From NCBI GenBank assembly GCA_002297815.1, contig DBKH01000007.1, positions 1 to 61,025 on the forward strand: 61,025 nucleotides of DNA. Reading direction: 5' to 3'. This document shows, in pieces, positions 9,297 to 17,654 of the stretch (position 1 is its first letter; the number at the start of each line of letters is the position of its first letter). The stretch is from Bacteroidales bacterium UBA755 (lineage in GTDB: Bacteria > Bacteroidota > Bacteroidia > Bacteroidales > UBA932). The notes beneath the pieces are model-generated. The model saw only the letters and a list, made by a program, of their open reading frames with translations, searched no databases and was not told the origin of the DNA. Position numbers and translations under genes: made by a program.

Positions 9297-10331
9297 ATGA
9301 AAGACATCACGCTTTTAGACAGATTGACGGACAGTTCATCCCGAATCATCATCGTCGTCCACACTCATCCGGACGGGGATGCTGTGGGTAGTGGAGTTGC
9401 TCTTCTAGAGTATCTTAAAAAAATGAAAGGTAAGGATGCCACGCTGATTGTCCCAGATAGCATACCCGAATCCATCTCATTCATTTTCAGCGAGTCAGAG
9501 TCTACAGATATTCTCGTATTCGATAAAGACACGAAGATGGCTCAAGAGCGAATCAAGGCTTGTGACCTTGTCATTTGTCTTGACTGCAATTCTTTCTCAA
9601 GGACGGCGGGGATGGAGAATTTCTTGCGACAAGCCAATGCTGCAAAGGTTTTGATTGACCATCACCTGAATCCGGAAGCAGGCTCTTTCGATTTAGTGTT
9701 TTCTAAAACGGAGATTTCTTCCGCAAGCGAACTACTGTTCTGGATTCTTATGCAGATGCCTCAGATCCGCGATGACGCCTCCGCGTTGCCGCCTGCCTGT
9801 TCCAAGGCCCTGCTCACTGGGATGACCACAGACACAAACAATTTCGCCAACTCAGTCTATCCAAGCACGTTCGTAATGGCTTCAAGACTGATTGAAGCCG
9901 GTGTCGATCGCGATACTGTGCTTGCTCAATTGTACAATAACTTTCGTGAAAACCGCCTGCGTCTCATGGGTTATCTCATGTGGGAAAAGCTCAGGATTAC
10001 CTCTTTCGGAGTCGCCTACATCATCATGGACAGACAAACCCAAAAGAGATTCGATTTCAGGCAAGGCGAAAGTGAAGGCTTCGTGAACATGCCGCTATCC
10101 ATCGCTGATGTGCGAATGAGCATATTCCTAACTCAAGAGGATGACATCCTCAAGGTCTCCATAAGATCAAAGAAAGGCTCGTCCGCAAATGCATGTGCGA
10201 TTAGATATTTTAATGGAGGCGGGCACGAGCAGGCCGCAGGAGGGAAACTCACAATAGGTAAGGATCTTGTCGCCGTGGAAGACGCTGAGGCATACATCTT
10301 GAAAGCAATGCGGGAGTTTTTTGGACTATGA
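9297..10331 (+). CDS. DHH-family phosphoesterase, NrnA-like
   Basis: A 344-residue enzyme of the DHH/DHHA1 family, which degrades nanoRNA (short oligoribonucleotides), 3'-phosphoadenosine 5'-phosphate or cyclic-di-AMP breakdown products. Metal-binding motifs are VHTHPDGDAVGSG near residue 20, CLDCNS near 83 and IDHH near 113; the DHHA1 substrate motif GGGHEQAAGG is near 305. No membrane segments, so it is the stand-alone cytoplasmic form rather than GdpP. The ATG at 9297 begins the conserved KDITLLDRL block; an upstream in-frame ATG at 9258 would need translation across the promoter and was rejected. The stop overlaps the ATG of the next gene. Confidence 0.92.
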   Translation: MKDITLLDRLTDSSSRIIIVVHTHPDGDAVGSGVALLEYLKKMKGKDATLIVPDSIPESISFIFSESESTDILVFDKDTKMAQERIKACDLVICLDCNSFSRTAGMENFLRQANAAKVLIDHHLNPEAGSFDLVFSKTEISSASELLFWILMQMPQIRDDASALPPACSKALLTGMTTDTNNFANSVYPSTFVMASRLIEAGVDRDTVLAQLYNNFRENRLRLMGYLMWEKLRITSFGVAYIIMDRQTQKRFDFRQGESEGFVNMPLSIADVRMSIFLTQEDDILKVSIRSKKGSSANACAIRYFNGGGHEQAAGGKLTIGKDLVAVEDAEAYILKAMREFFGL

Positions 10332-10882
10332 CAAAGTTTTTTATCGTACCATATCTCGTTATCTTGTCGATTTTGTTAGCATCATGCAGCAAGACCGAAC
10401 TTGAGAACTTATACTCTCAGCAGGACAAGAACATAGAATCCCTAGTGAAATCATTGGCTCCTGAGAGTTCCGATGCCTCGGTAGATTATCTCGGTGGATC
10501 TGTTAGAGTCACCGTCACTCATGGAGAGGGCGAGGCCTTGGAGGACGATGGCACAGTCTCGTTTTTCTACACTGCACACGTCATCAACAGTTCCAGCCTT
10601 TCGGCTGGCAACATGTTCGCCACCAACAGGAAAGAATCAGCGGAAAGTGCACAGTGGACCGTGTCTGACACATCATTGTTCAAGGTTAGCACTGTAAATC
10701 TCGGTCAAGATGCTCTTGTCAAAGGCCTTAGAAAAGGCATCACGGGAGTGAAGAATGGGGACGAGTGCTACATCCTTTTCAATGGCAAACACGGTTTCGG
10801 AAAACATACGACAGGAACAGTGCCCGGCAATTCTGCTTTGGCTTATCATTTGTGGATAACGGACGTCACCAACTCAAAATAA
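10328..10882 (+). CDS. FKBP-type peptidyl-prolyl isomerase lipoprotein
   Basis: A 184-residue lipoprotein (lipobox LLASC, Cys20) with one FKBP-like domain at about 60-180, recognisable by VSFFYTAHV, LVKGLRKGITGVKNGDECYILFNGKHGFG and a C-terminal beta strand. Typical function is proline isomerisation during folding of exported proteins. Active-site aromatic residues are only partly kept, so it could act as a chaperone rather than an enzyme. Its ATG overlaps the stop of the DHH gene and a second FKBP lipoprotein follows after 15 bases. Confidence 0.85.
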   Translation: MTKFFIVPYLVILSILLASCSKTELENLYSQQDKNIESLVKSLAPESSDASVDYLGGSVRVTVTHGEGEALEDDGTVSFFYTAHVINSSSLSAGNMFATNRKESAESAQWTVSDTSLFKVSTVNLGQDALVKGLRKGITGVKNGDECYILFNGKHGFGKHTTGTVPGNSALAYHLWITDVTNSK

Positions 10883-10897
10883 TGAAAAATAATTAAG

Positions 10898-11938
10898 ATG
10901 AGCATAATCAAACGCACAATCATTCGGTTCGGGTTGACCGTTGCGACATTAGCTGCGATGGCATCCTGCTCAAAGGAAATCACCGAGTCAAAGAACTCGG
11001 ACAACAAGCTTTACCTTGATGCATGGCTTAGCGTGCATTACCCTAACGTCAAACCTACAGGTCTAGGTGTTTACATCATGGATGACCAACCTGGAGCTGG
11101 TGACGAAATCAGTGATAAAGACTACTACTTTTTTCTAAGATACACCGCTACTGACTTGGACGGGACAATCGGAAGCACCTCAGAAGAAAAAGTAGCACAG
11201 CAGTTGGGTACTTATTCTAAAAGCAACTACTACGGCCCAACAGTAGTACTTAACAACTCAATCGCGACGCAAGTTGGAATCCTTGAAATGCTAAAAGGCA
11301 TGAAAGTAGGCGGCACCAGAACGGCTGTCATTCCGGGATGGTTGAATGTCACGCTCGATGGGGACGAGGGTTATGAGACAGGAGATGATTATCTTGAGAA
11401 TGAGACCGGAACTAATGTCATCTACACCATAACCTTGACAGATAAGACCGATGACATCCACAAATGGGAGGTAGACTCTCTCGAACGTTACACTGCTCGT
11501 GTGATGGGCGATATTGACTCTACATTCTACGGCTACTACTACCAGCAGCTCAAGGAGCCGACAGACACAACAACCCTTCCTCGCGACACCTCTTTCTACA
11601 TCAACTACACAGGACGGCTGCTGAACGGGCAGGTGTTCGACACTACTGTTGAGGACACAGCAAAGTTCTACGGAATCTACTCTGCATCAAAGACATATGC
11701 TCCTCAAAAAGTCACTCTTAACGAAGAATACTCCGAAATAACTCTAGGAGAATCAACTAGTTCCGATGGAAACACGACTATCGAGGGCTTTGCCTACTGC
11801 TTGTCCAAAATGAAAGCTTATGAGAAAGGTGTGTGTGCATTCTATTCTTACTTGGGCTACGGCTACAGTGGAAGTGGCAAATCAATTCCAGCTTACGCTC
11901 CTTTGTCATTTGAAATAGAGATAGTTGACCAACCATAG
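10898..11938 (+). CDS. Lipoprotein with two FKBP-like domains
   Basis: A 346-residue lipoprotein (lipobox AMASC, Cys24). Two FKBP-like units are visible: the first about 75-185 (FFLRYTATDLDG, then GILEMLKGMKVGGTRTAVIPGWL), the second about 225-345 (FYINYTGRLLNGQVFDTT, then a LSKMKAYEKGVCAFYS region and YAPLSFEIEIV). A double domain in one envelope lipoprotein is characteristic of Bacteroidota FKBP sets. With its neighbour it forms a small envelope-folding pair. Catalytic activity of each domain is uncertain. Confidence 0.8.
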   Translation: MSIIKRTIIRFGLTVATLAAMASCSKEITESKNSDNKLYLDAWLSVHYPNVKPTGLGVYIMDDQPGAGDEISDKDYYFFLRYTATDLDGTIGSTSEEKVAQQLGTYSKSNYYGPTVVLNNSIATQVGILEMLKGMKVGGTRTAVIPGWLNVTLDGDEGYETGDDYLENETGTNVIYTITLTDKTDDIHKWEVDSLERYTARVMGDIDSTFYGYYYQQLKEPTDTTTLPRDTSFYINYTGRLLNGQVFDTTVEDTAKFYGIYSASKTYAPQKVTLNEEYSEITLGESTSSDGNTTIEGFAYCLSKMKAYEKGVCAFYSYLGYGYSGSGKSIPAYAPLSFEIEIVDQP

Positions 11939-11942
11939 AAAT

Positions 11943-13340
11943 ATGTCGCAGACACAGACGGCACCTACCGAATTAGGAAGTGAGAGCATAGGAAAGTTGC
12001 TCAGGAAGTACGCAGTCCCTGGAATAATCGCCATGACTGCGTCTTCTCTCTATAATATGGTGGACAGCATCTACATCGGGCATATTCCCGAAATTGGTTC
12101 GCTGGCCATCTCAGGGCTTGCGGTCACATTCCCGCTTATGAACCTTAGTACGGCTTTGGGGACCCTTGTGGGAGCGGGAGCGGCCACATTGGTCTCAGTA
12201 CTTCTCGGTCAGAAAAACTACAAGGCCGCTAACAAGGTTTTGGCCAATGAAGTAACCTTGAACTGCATTATAGGACTGTTATTCACAGTCCTATGCTTGG
12301 CATTTCTAGATCCGATTCTCTACTTCTTCGGAGCAAGTGCCAACACCTTGAAGTACGCCAGAGACTACATGGAGATCATCCTCTACGGCAATGTCATAAC
12401 TCATCTGTATTTCGGACTGAACAACATCATTCGTTCATCCGGGAATCCAAAGATGGCTATGGGGCTGACCCTGTTCACTGTGATATTCAACAGCATTCTG
12501 GATCCGATTCTGATCTTCGGGTTCGGGATGGGAGTCCGAGGAGCGGCTTGGGCTACTGTCATCTGCCAAGCAGTCTCGCTTGTATATTCACTGTACTACT
12601 TCACACGGAAAGACAATGTACTTCGCCTCCCTAGAAGATTCTTTGAATTGGAGTGGAGGATTGCAAAGGATTCTCTGGCAATCGGAATGGGTCCTTTCTT
12701 AATGAACTCTGCATCGTGCATCGTGACAATGTTCATCAACCAGCAGCTTCTCAAGTACGGTGGAGACCTCGCTATTGGTGCTTACGGAATCGTCAACAGG
12801 ATCAACTTCCTATTCATCATGATTGTGATGGGGTTCAACCAAGGGATGCAGCCTATCGCAGGCTACAACTTCGGAGCAAGGAAGTACTCCAGAGTCAAGG
12901 ATGTCTTCCTACGTACTTCAATGTGGGCGACAATCGTGACAGGCCTATGGTTCCTTGCCTCAGAGCTCTTCCCGGGTGTCATGGTTGGGATATTCACTAA
13001 TGATCCGAGCCTTAAGGAACTTGCAGACAAAGGGTTAAGAGTCATGAATCCTATGGTGCTGATAGTAGGATGGCAGATGGTTTCGACAAACTTGTTCCAA
13101 AGTCTCGGAATGGTCAAAAAATCAATCTTTCTGTCTCTCAGCCGTCAGCTTCTTTACCTTGTGCCCCTGCTGTACATTATGCCGATTTTCTTTGACATCC
13201 ATGGCGTGTTCGCAGCATTCCCGATCTCTGATGCCCTGTCAGCAATCACGACCCTGATCTTGATTCACGGCCTGATGCGAAAGTTCAGCCGGCTCAAGGA
13301 CGGAGACGAACCAACCATACTCGGAAGCACAATCTCTTAG
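11943..13340 (+). CDS. MATE-family multidrug exporter
   Basis: A 465-residue inner-membrane protein with about 12 membrane helices in two homologous halves. The first half opens with KLLRKYAVPGIIAMTASSLYNMVDSIYIG, and AWATVICQ near residue 205 and GFNQGMQPIAGYNFGARK near 295 mark the family. Exports cationic drugs or metabolites using Na+ or H+. The ATG at 11943 was chosen; an upstream TTG at 11925 overlaps the previous gene and has no advantage. The substrate cannot be read from the sequence. Confidence 0.93.
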   Translation: MSQTQTAPTELGSESIGKLLRKYAVPGIIAMTASSLYNMVDSIYIGHIPEIGSLAISGLAVTFPLMNLSTALGTLVGAGAATLVSVLLGQKNYKAANKVLANEVTLNCIIGLLFTVLCLAFLDPILYFFGASANTLKYARDYMEIILYGNVITHLYFGLNNIIRSSGNPKMAMGLTLFTVIFNSILDPILIFGFGMGVRGAAWATVICQAVSLVYSLYYFTRKDNVLRLPRRFFELEWRIAKDSLAIGMGPFLMNSASCIVTMFINQQLLKYGGDLAIGAYGIVNRINFLFIMIVMGFNQGMQPIAGYNFGARKYSRVKDVFLRTSMWATIVTGLWFLASELFPGVMVGIFTNDPSLKELADKGLRVMNPMVLIVGWQMVSTNLFQSLGMVKKSIFLSLSRQLLYLVPLLYIMPIFFDIHGVFAAFPISDALSAITTLILIHGLMRKFSRLKDGDEPTILGSTIS

Positions 13341-13366
13341 CAACATAATTCATACAATCAAGGAAT

Positions 13367-13999
13367 ATGAACGAAGAACACACAATAATAAACATTGGTC
13401 GCCAATTCGGAAGCGGTGGCAAACTTGTAGCCCTAAAAATCAGCGAGACTCTTGGCATTCCTATTTACGATAACGAGTTGATTTCCAAGGCAGCAGACGA
13501 AAGTGGGTTCAGCAAAGAGCTGTTCGAACGCAGCGATGAGAAACGCAGCATCTTCAACATCTCCTCGTTCTTCGGAAGCGGAAGGTTCGGTAGTGCCCAA
13601 AACTATGTCGGGGACAACGAACTCTTCAAAATCCAGAGCGAGGTCATTCGAAACATCGCATCAAAAGGTCCAGCGATCTTCGTTGGCAGATGCTCAAATT
13701 ACATCCTCAGAGATGCACGATGCCTTGACGTGTTCATCACCGCTCCTATTGAAGATCGAATCAAGAGGGTGTCAGAACGCTTGGAAATCAGTGCAGAAGA
13801 TGCACGGACTAGGATAGGAAGACAAGACAGAACAAGGGAGACGTACTACAATTTCTTTACTTTCGGCAACTGGGGAGCGGCCACTGACTACGATCTCTGC
13901 ATTGATTCTTCCATTCTAGGAATAGATGGGACAGCTGACTACATCATTGATTTTGGCAGGAAAGCTGGACTAATCAAAGAATATGTCGGTGGCGAATAA
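13367..13999 (+). CDS. Cytidylate-kinase-like protein
   Basis: A 210-residue P-loop protein of the cytidylate kinase-like family: NIGRQFGSGGKLVALKISETLG at the start is the modified P-loop, and FVGRCSNYILRD near 106 and the arginine-rich lid (RIGRQDRTRETYY, near 150) follow. These proteins resemble CMP kinase but are not the essential Cmk; the phosphate acceptor is not known. The gene ends inside the start of the serine hydrolase gene (17-base overlap), indicating co-expression. Confidence 0.85.
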   Translation: MNEEHTIINIGRQFGSGGKLVALKISETLGIPIYDNELISKAADESGFSKELFERSDEKRSIFNISSFFGSGRFGSAQNYVGDNELFKIQSEVIRNIASKGPAIFVGRCSNYILRDARCLDVFITAPIEDRIKRVSERLEISAEDARTRIGRQDRTRETYYNFFTFGNWGAATDYDLCIDSSILGIDGTADYIIDFGRKAGLIKEYVGGE

Positions 14000-15323
14000 A
14001 AGAGGAATAATCATCATGTCTGCGGCAGGGTTGCTCGTAGCATTGGCCATCATAATAGCTGGTCAATCAGCCTTTGGCAAAAAGGTAAACCAAGAGGCCA
14101 CGCCACAGAAAATTCCCGTGAACCTCAACCATACCCTCACCAATGAGATGTCCGACACTACTTCTTTGGACGGATTCGATCGAATGGTCAAAAACTATCT
14201 GAGTTTCTGGGCAATACATGGAGCTTCCATCTCTGTGATGAGAAACGATTCCTTGTTGTTCGCCAAAGGCTACGGTGAAGCGGACAACGGCAAAACTATG
14301 GAACCGGGGAATATCCTCAGGATGGCATCGGTCTCCAAGTTGGTGACAGCAGTGGGGATAATGGTCCTTCAGGAACGGGGACTACTTAACCTCAAAGATC
14401 AAGTTTTCGGTCCGGAAGGGATTCTTAATGACTCTACTTACAACGCAGCTATCAAAGACACGCTTTACTACAGGATAACCGTAGAAGACCTGCTGAGGCA
14501 CAAAAGCGGTTTTTCTAAAAGAGGCGGAGATCCGATGTTTTCTACTCGCTGGATTATGATGCAAAACGGATGGACTGAGGTGCCAACCCAAGAGGAACTA
14601 ATGGAAGTTCAACTGAAAAGACGCTTGAAATTCGTTCCGGGGACATCACAGGAGTATTCAAATTTTGGTTATCTTGCTCTCTCCATGGTGATTGAGAAGG
14701 TCAGTGGAATGGACTACGAGACCTTCATGCAAGAGAATGTGCTGCGACCGGCAGGGTGTGTCGATTTCCACATCGCTGGGAATTACTACAAGCACAAGTT
14801 ACCCAACGAAGTCCGTTACTATGTCCAGCACGATGACGAACCAGCAGAAGAGTTCAACAACAGTGGTAGAAAAGTCACCAGATGCTATGGTGGCAACAAC
14901 GTGACCGGTCTTTCGGGAGCGGGAGCCTGGGCGGCATCGACTCCAGAGTTGGCACTTCTGGTGGCGTCAATTGACGGCAGACCGGAAGTTCCTGACATCA
15001 TCAGCAAGGAAAGCGTGGATCTGATGACTGAATATTTTGACGAGAGCACCTACTCCCTAGGTTGGAACGACACCAAGGATGGATTCTGGACGCGCACTGG
15101 CACATTTGCTGGTACAAGTGCTCTGATCAAGTACTTTCCAGACGGGGAATGCTGGATCTTCATTTCCAACACCAGCACTTACAAAGGACCTGGTCTCGCC
15201 CGCCACACCGCTGAGCTTTTCGACAAGTTGCGGGCTAAATATTCCACAAAATTTCCAGCTAGGAACATGTTCTATCCAGAACAGGTTGAAGAGGTTGACC
15301 CTGAGAAGGAGTGGTTTGACTGA
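13983..15323 (+). CDS. Serine hydrolase, class C beta-lactamase fold
   Basis: A 446-residue exported or membrane-anchored protein: hydrophobic segment at about 11-30, then a beta-lactamase/D-alanyl-D-alanine peptidase-like domain. Active-site motifs are present: Ser116-x-x-Lys119 (SVSK), YSNFGY as the Tyr-x-Asn motif near 223, and RTGTFAG near 378 as the third motif. Likely acts on peptidoglycan peptides or small esters/amides in the periplasm; a drug-hydrolysing role is not implied. It is the last gene of the plus-strand run from 9.3 kb and is followed by two strong hairpins. Confidence 0.87.
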   Translation: MSVANKRGIIIMSAAGLLVALAIIIAGQSAFGKKVNQEATPQKIPVNLNHTLTNEMSDTTSLDGFDRMVKNYLSFWAIHGASISVMRNDSLLFAKGYGEADNGKTMEPGNILRMASVSKLVTAVGIMVLQERGLLNLKDQVFGPEGILNDSTYNAAIKDTLYYRITVEDLLRHKSGFSKRGGDPMFSTRWIMMQNGWTEVPTQEELMEVQLKRRLKFVPGTSQEYSNFGYLALSMVIEKVSGMDYETFMQENVLRPAGCVDFHIAGNYYKHKLPNEVRYYVQHDDEPAEEFNNSGRKVTRCYGGNNVTGLSGAGAWAASTPELALLVASIDGRPEVPDIISKESVDLMTEYFDESTYSLGWNDTKDGFWTRTGTFAGTSALIKYFPDGECWIFISNTSTYKGPGLARHTAELFDKLRAKYSTKFPARNMFYPEQVEEVDPEKEWFD

Positions 15324-15326
15324 TCC

Positions 15327-15357
15327 ATCGGTCACTTCGGCAGGCTCAGTGACCGAT
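15327..15357. repeat. Constant-loop hairpin, copy 1 (terminator position)
   Basis: A perfect 10-bp stem, ATCGGTCACT with AGTGACCGAT, encloses the 11-nt loop TCGGCAGGCTC, a variant of the TCGACAAGCTC loop found in other copies in this window. It lies four bases after the serine hydrolase stop, so it could end that transcript. Confidence 0.7.
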
Positions 15358-15365
15358 GAAAAACA

Positions 15366-15407
15366 ATTCCGCCCGGTCACTGAGCTTGTCGAAGTGCCGG
15401 GCGGAAT
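15366..15407. repeat. Constant-loop hairpin, copy 2 (terminator position)
   Basis: Arms ATTCCGCCCGG-T-CACT and AGTG-CCGGGCGGAAT pair over 15 bp with one bulged T; the 11-nt loop is GAGCTTGTCGA, the complement of the TCGACAAGCTC loop. It sits between two converging genes, 20 bases beyond the end of the acyltransferase gene, and may be a two-way terminator. Confidence 0.72.
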
Positions 15408-15426
15408 CAGTAATATTCAAAAGAGA

Positions 15427-16338
15427 CTATTTGTTAACAAACATCACAGCCTCTGCGATGGAGTTCAACTTTGTGTCAACGCTGTCAGCACGACTTGCAA
15501 GCACGCAAGGAACCGTTGTTCCGACAAGCATACCAGCCTGCTTTACGCCTACAGCTAGCTTTGAGTTGGTCTTCCAGAACACATTGGCTGACTCAATGTT
15601 AGGGAACTCAAGACAGTCAGCGTCACCAGCGACTGAGCTGACAAGCTTCTTGATCTCGACAGATTCTTGATCGATAGCCACATCCAAAGCCAAAGGACCG
15701 TCTGCGATGCAACCCTTGATCTGTCCACGGTCAGCCATCTTGGCAAGAGCTGCAGCCTCCATACACGCAGGCATAGAGTCAAGAACCTGCTCAGAAGCAG
15801 CAATGAAAGCAAGCTTTGGCTTAGCAATACCGAATGACTTTGCCACACCTACAAGATAGCCTGCAATCTTCATCTTCTGACGGAAGTCAGGAAGAGGAAT
15901 CACTGCCATGTCAGACAGGAAGAGCAACTTGTGGTAGTTAGGAGTCTCGATGACACCAACATGGCTCAGCACACCCTTAGGAGGAAGAAGACCAGTCTCC
16001 TTGTTTAGGATGGCACGAAGGAACTTGTCCGTTGAGCAAAGGCCCTTCATCAAGACATCACCTTCTCCGTCATGGACAAGTTGCACAGCCCTTGAGACAG
16101 CCTTAAGCTCAACCGGCTCGTTGACAATCTCAAAGAGGTCAATGTTGATGTTGTTCTTCTGGCAGGTTTCCTTTATGAGCTCCTTGTCACCAACAAGTGT
16201 TACCTTAACGAAACCCATTTCGGAAGCTTTTGCGCAAGCCTCAATTGTGTGCTCGTCAACAGCCCAAGCAGCGACCATTCTTTTGCAAACGCCTTTTTCT
16301 TTAAGTTCAGCGAATACGTCAGCGAATTTAGTGATCAT
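15427..16338 (-). CDS. Phosphate acyltransferase, phosphate butyryltransferase (Ptb) type
   Basis: A 303-residue member of the phosphate acetyl/butyryltransferase family. It exchanges CoA for phosphate on an acyl-CoA, giving acyl phosphate for the kinase encoded next to it. Characteristic segments are LMKGLCSTDKFLRAILNKE near 96, LSHVGVIE, and IKGCIADGPLALDVAID near 208. The sequence is closer to Ptb (about 300 residues) than to canonical Pta. Since the partner reads as acetate kinase, the physiological substrate could be acetyl-, propionyl- or butyryl-CoA. It lies 21 bases downstream of ackA in the same direction. Confidence 0.85.
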   Translation of the reverse strand: MITKFADVFAELKEKGVCKRMVAAWAVDEHTIEACAKASEMGFVKVTLVGDKELIKETCQKNNINIDLFEIVNEPVELKAVSRAVQLVHDGEGDVLMKGLCSTDKFLRAILNKETGLLPPKGVLSHVGVIETPNYHKLLFLSDMAVIPLPDFRQKMKIAGYLVGVAKSFGIAKPKLAFIAASEQVLDSMPACMEAAALAKMADRGQIKGCIADGPLALDVAIDQESVEIKKLVSSVAGDADCLEFPNIESANVFWKTNSKLAVGVKQAGMLVGTTVPCVLASRADSVDTKLNSIAEAVMFVNK

Positions 16339-16359
16339 GATATTTCTGTTTTTAAACTA

Positions 16360-17574
16360 TTATTCATCAAGACTTTGAACTAAGTGCATAGTGTCACGTG
16401 CGATGACAAGTTCCTCATCGGTTGTGACAAGAGCAACCTTCACCTTAGAGTCAGGCAGAGAGATGACAGTGTCAACTCCCCAAGCAGTGTTGGCCTCGTA
16501 GTCGAATGTCAAGCCAAGATAGGTAAAGTTCTCGCAAACCCTGCGGCGCAGACGACTGTTGTGCTCACCAATTCCACCGGTAAAGAAAATCGCATCTACA
16601 CCGTTCATCTCAGCCACATAAGCACCGATGTACTTGATCATCTGGAAGGTCAGCATCTTGAGGGCAAGCTTGGCCTGACGATCTCCACCGTTGGCCAATT
16701 CGTCCATCTCACGGGCATCCGATGTCTTCTGGGAGACACCAAGGAAACCGCTCTTCTTGTTCACGATGTCGTACATCTGGTCCGGAGTCAGATTCTCTTT
16801 CTTCATCATGTAAAGGATGGCATTGGCATCCACATCACCGCAACGGGTTCCCATAATCAAGCCCTCAAGTGGGGTAAGTCCCATCGAAGTGTCGATTGAC
16901 TTTCCGTTCACTATAGCAGTAATTGAGCTACCATTTCCAATGTGACAAGTAATTATCCTTGAATTGTTCACATCAAGTCCAACCATCTCGGCTCCTTTCT
17001 TGGCCACGAACTGATGGCTTGTTCCGTGAGCACCGTAGCGACGGATGTGATACTTGTCGTAATACTCATAAGGAAGGCCGTACATGTAGGCGTACGGTGG
17101 CATCGTCTGATGGAAGGCCGTGTCAAAGGTAACAACCTGAGGCACAGAAGGGAGGACTTCCTGACAAGCCCTGATTCCTAACAAGTGGGCTGGGTTGTGA
17201 AGAGGGGCGAAGTCGCAGCAGAAATCAATTTTTTTGATTACATCTTCGTCAACTATCGCACTTCCGGAGAAGAAATCTGCTCCCTGCACGATCCTATGGC
17301 CGACTGCCTCAATGTCATCGAATGACTTAAGGACTCCATGCTCCTTGTCGATCAAAGCATCAAGCACAATCTGCATTCCCACAGTGTGATCCGGGACTGG
17401 CAGATCCTTCACAACTTTCTGTCGTCCCGCAGGAGTGTGCTGGAGGCGACCGCATTCCAGGCCTATCTTCTCAACTATTCCTTTGGCCAAAAGGGAGTAA
17501 ACGTCATCGTTCTTCATGTCAAGCAGCTGGTACTTGATTGAAGAGCTTCCGCAATTGATAACAAGAATAATCAT
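16360..17574 (-). CDS. ackA: Acetate kinase
   Basis: Makes ATP from acetyl phosphate, or the reverse. The 404-residue ASKHA-fold protein starts with the phosphate-binding VINCGSSSIKYQL, has HRIVQGAD near 93, FDTAFHQTMP near 148, HIGNGSSI near 208 and TGGIGEHN near 330, all standard for acetate/propionate kinases. A butyrate kinase is disfavoured because its start would read NPGSTST. First gene of a two-gene operon with the acyltransferase; a promoter is visible directly upstream. Confidence 0.95.
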   Translation of the reverse strand: MIILVINCGSSSIKYQLLDMKNDDVYSLLAKGIVEKIGLECGRLQHTPAGRQKVVKDLPVPDHTVGMQIVLDALIDKEHGVLKSFDDIEAVGHRIVQGADFFSGSAIVDEDVIKKIDFCCDFAPLHNPAHLLGIRACQEVLPSVPQVVTFDTAFHQTMPPYAYMYGLPYEYYDKYHIRRYGAHGTSHQFVAKKGAEMVGLDVNNSRIITCHIGNGSSITAIVNGKSIDTSMGLTPLEGLIMGTRCGDVDANAILYMMKKENLTPDQMYDIVNKKSGFLGVSQKTSDAREMDELANGGDRQAKLALKMLTFQMIKYIGAYVAEMNGVDAIFFTGGIGEHNSRLRRRVCENFTYLGLTFDYEANTAWGVDTVISLPDSKVKVALVTTDEELVIARDTMHLVQSLDE

Positions 17575-17599
17575 TCCGTTTGAAATTTATTTAATTATG

Positions 17600-17637
17600 T
17601 TGGCAAAGATACGAAATTAATAACTATTTTTGGCAAA
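17600..17637. promoter_or_regulatory. Overlapping divergent promoters for ackA and comEC
   Basis: Minus strand: TTTG (plus 17634-17637), 22 nt, TATCTTTG (17604-17611), driving ackA. Plus strand: TTG (17600-17602), 22 nt, TATTTTTG (17625-17632), driving the ComEC-like gene at 17655. Both -7 boxes match TAnnTTTG; the boxes are interleaved, so the two promoters probably exclude one another. Confidence 0.6.
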
Positions 17638-17654
17638 TAATAAAAGACAGTGCA

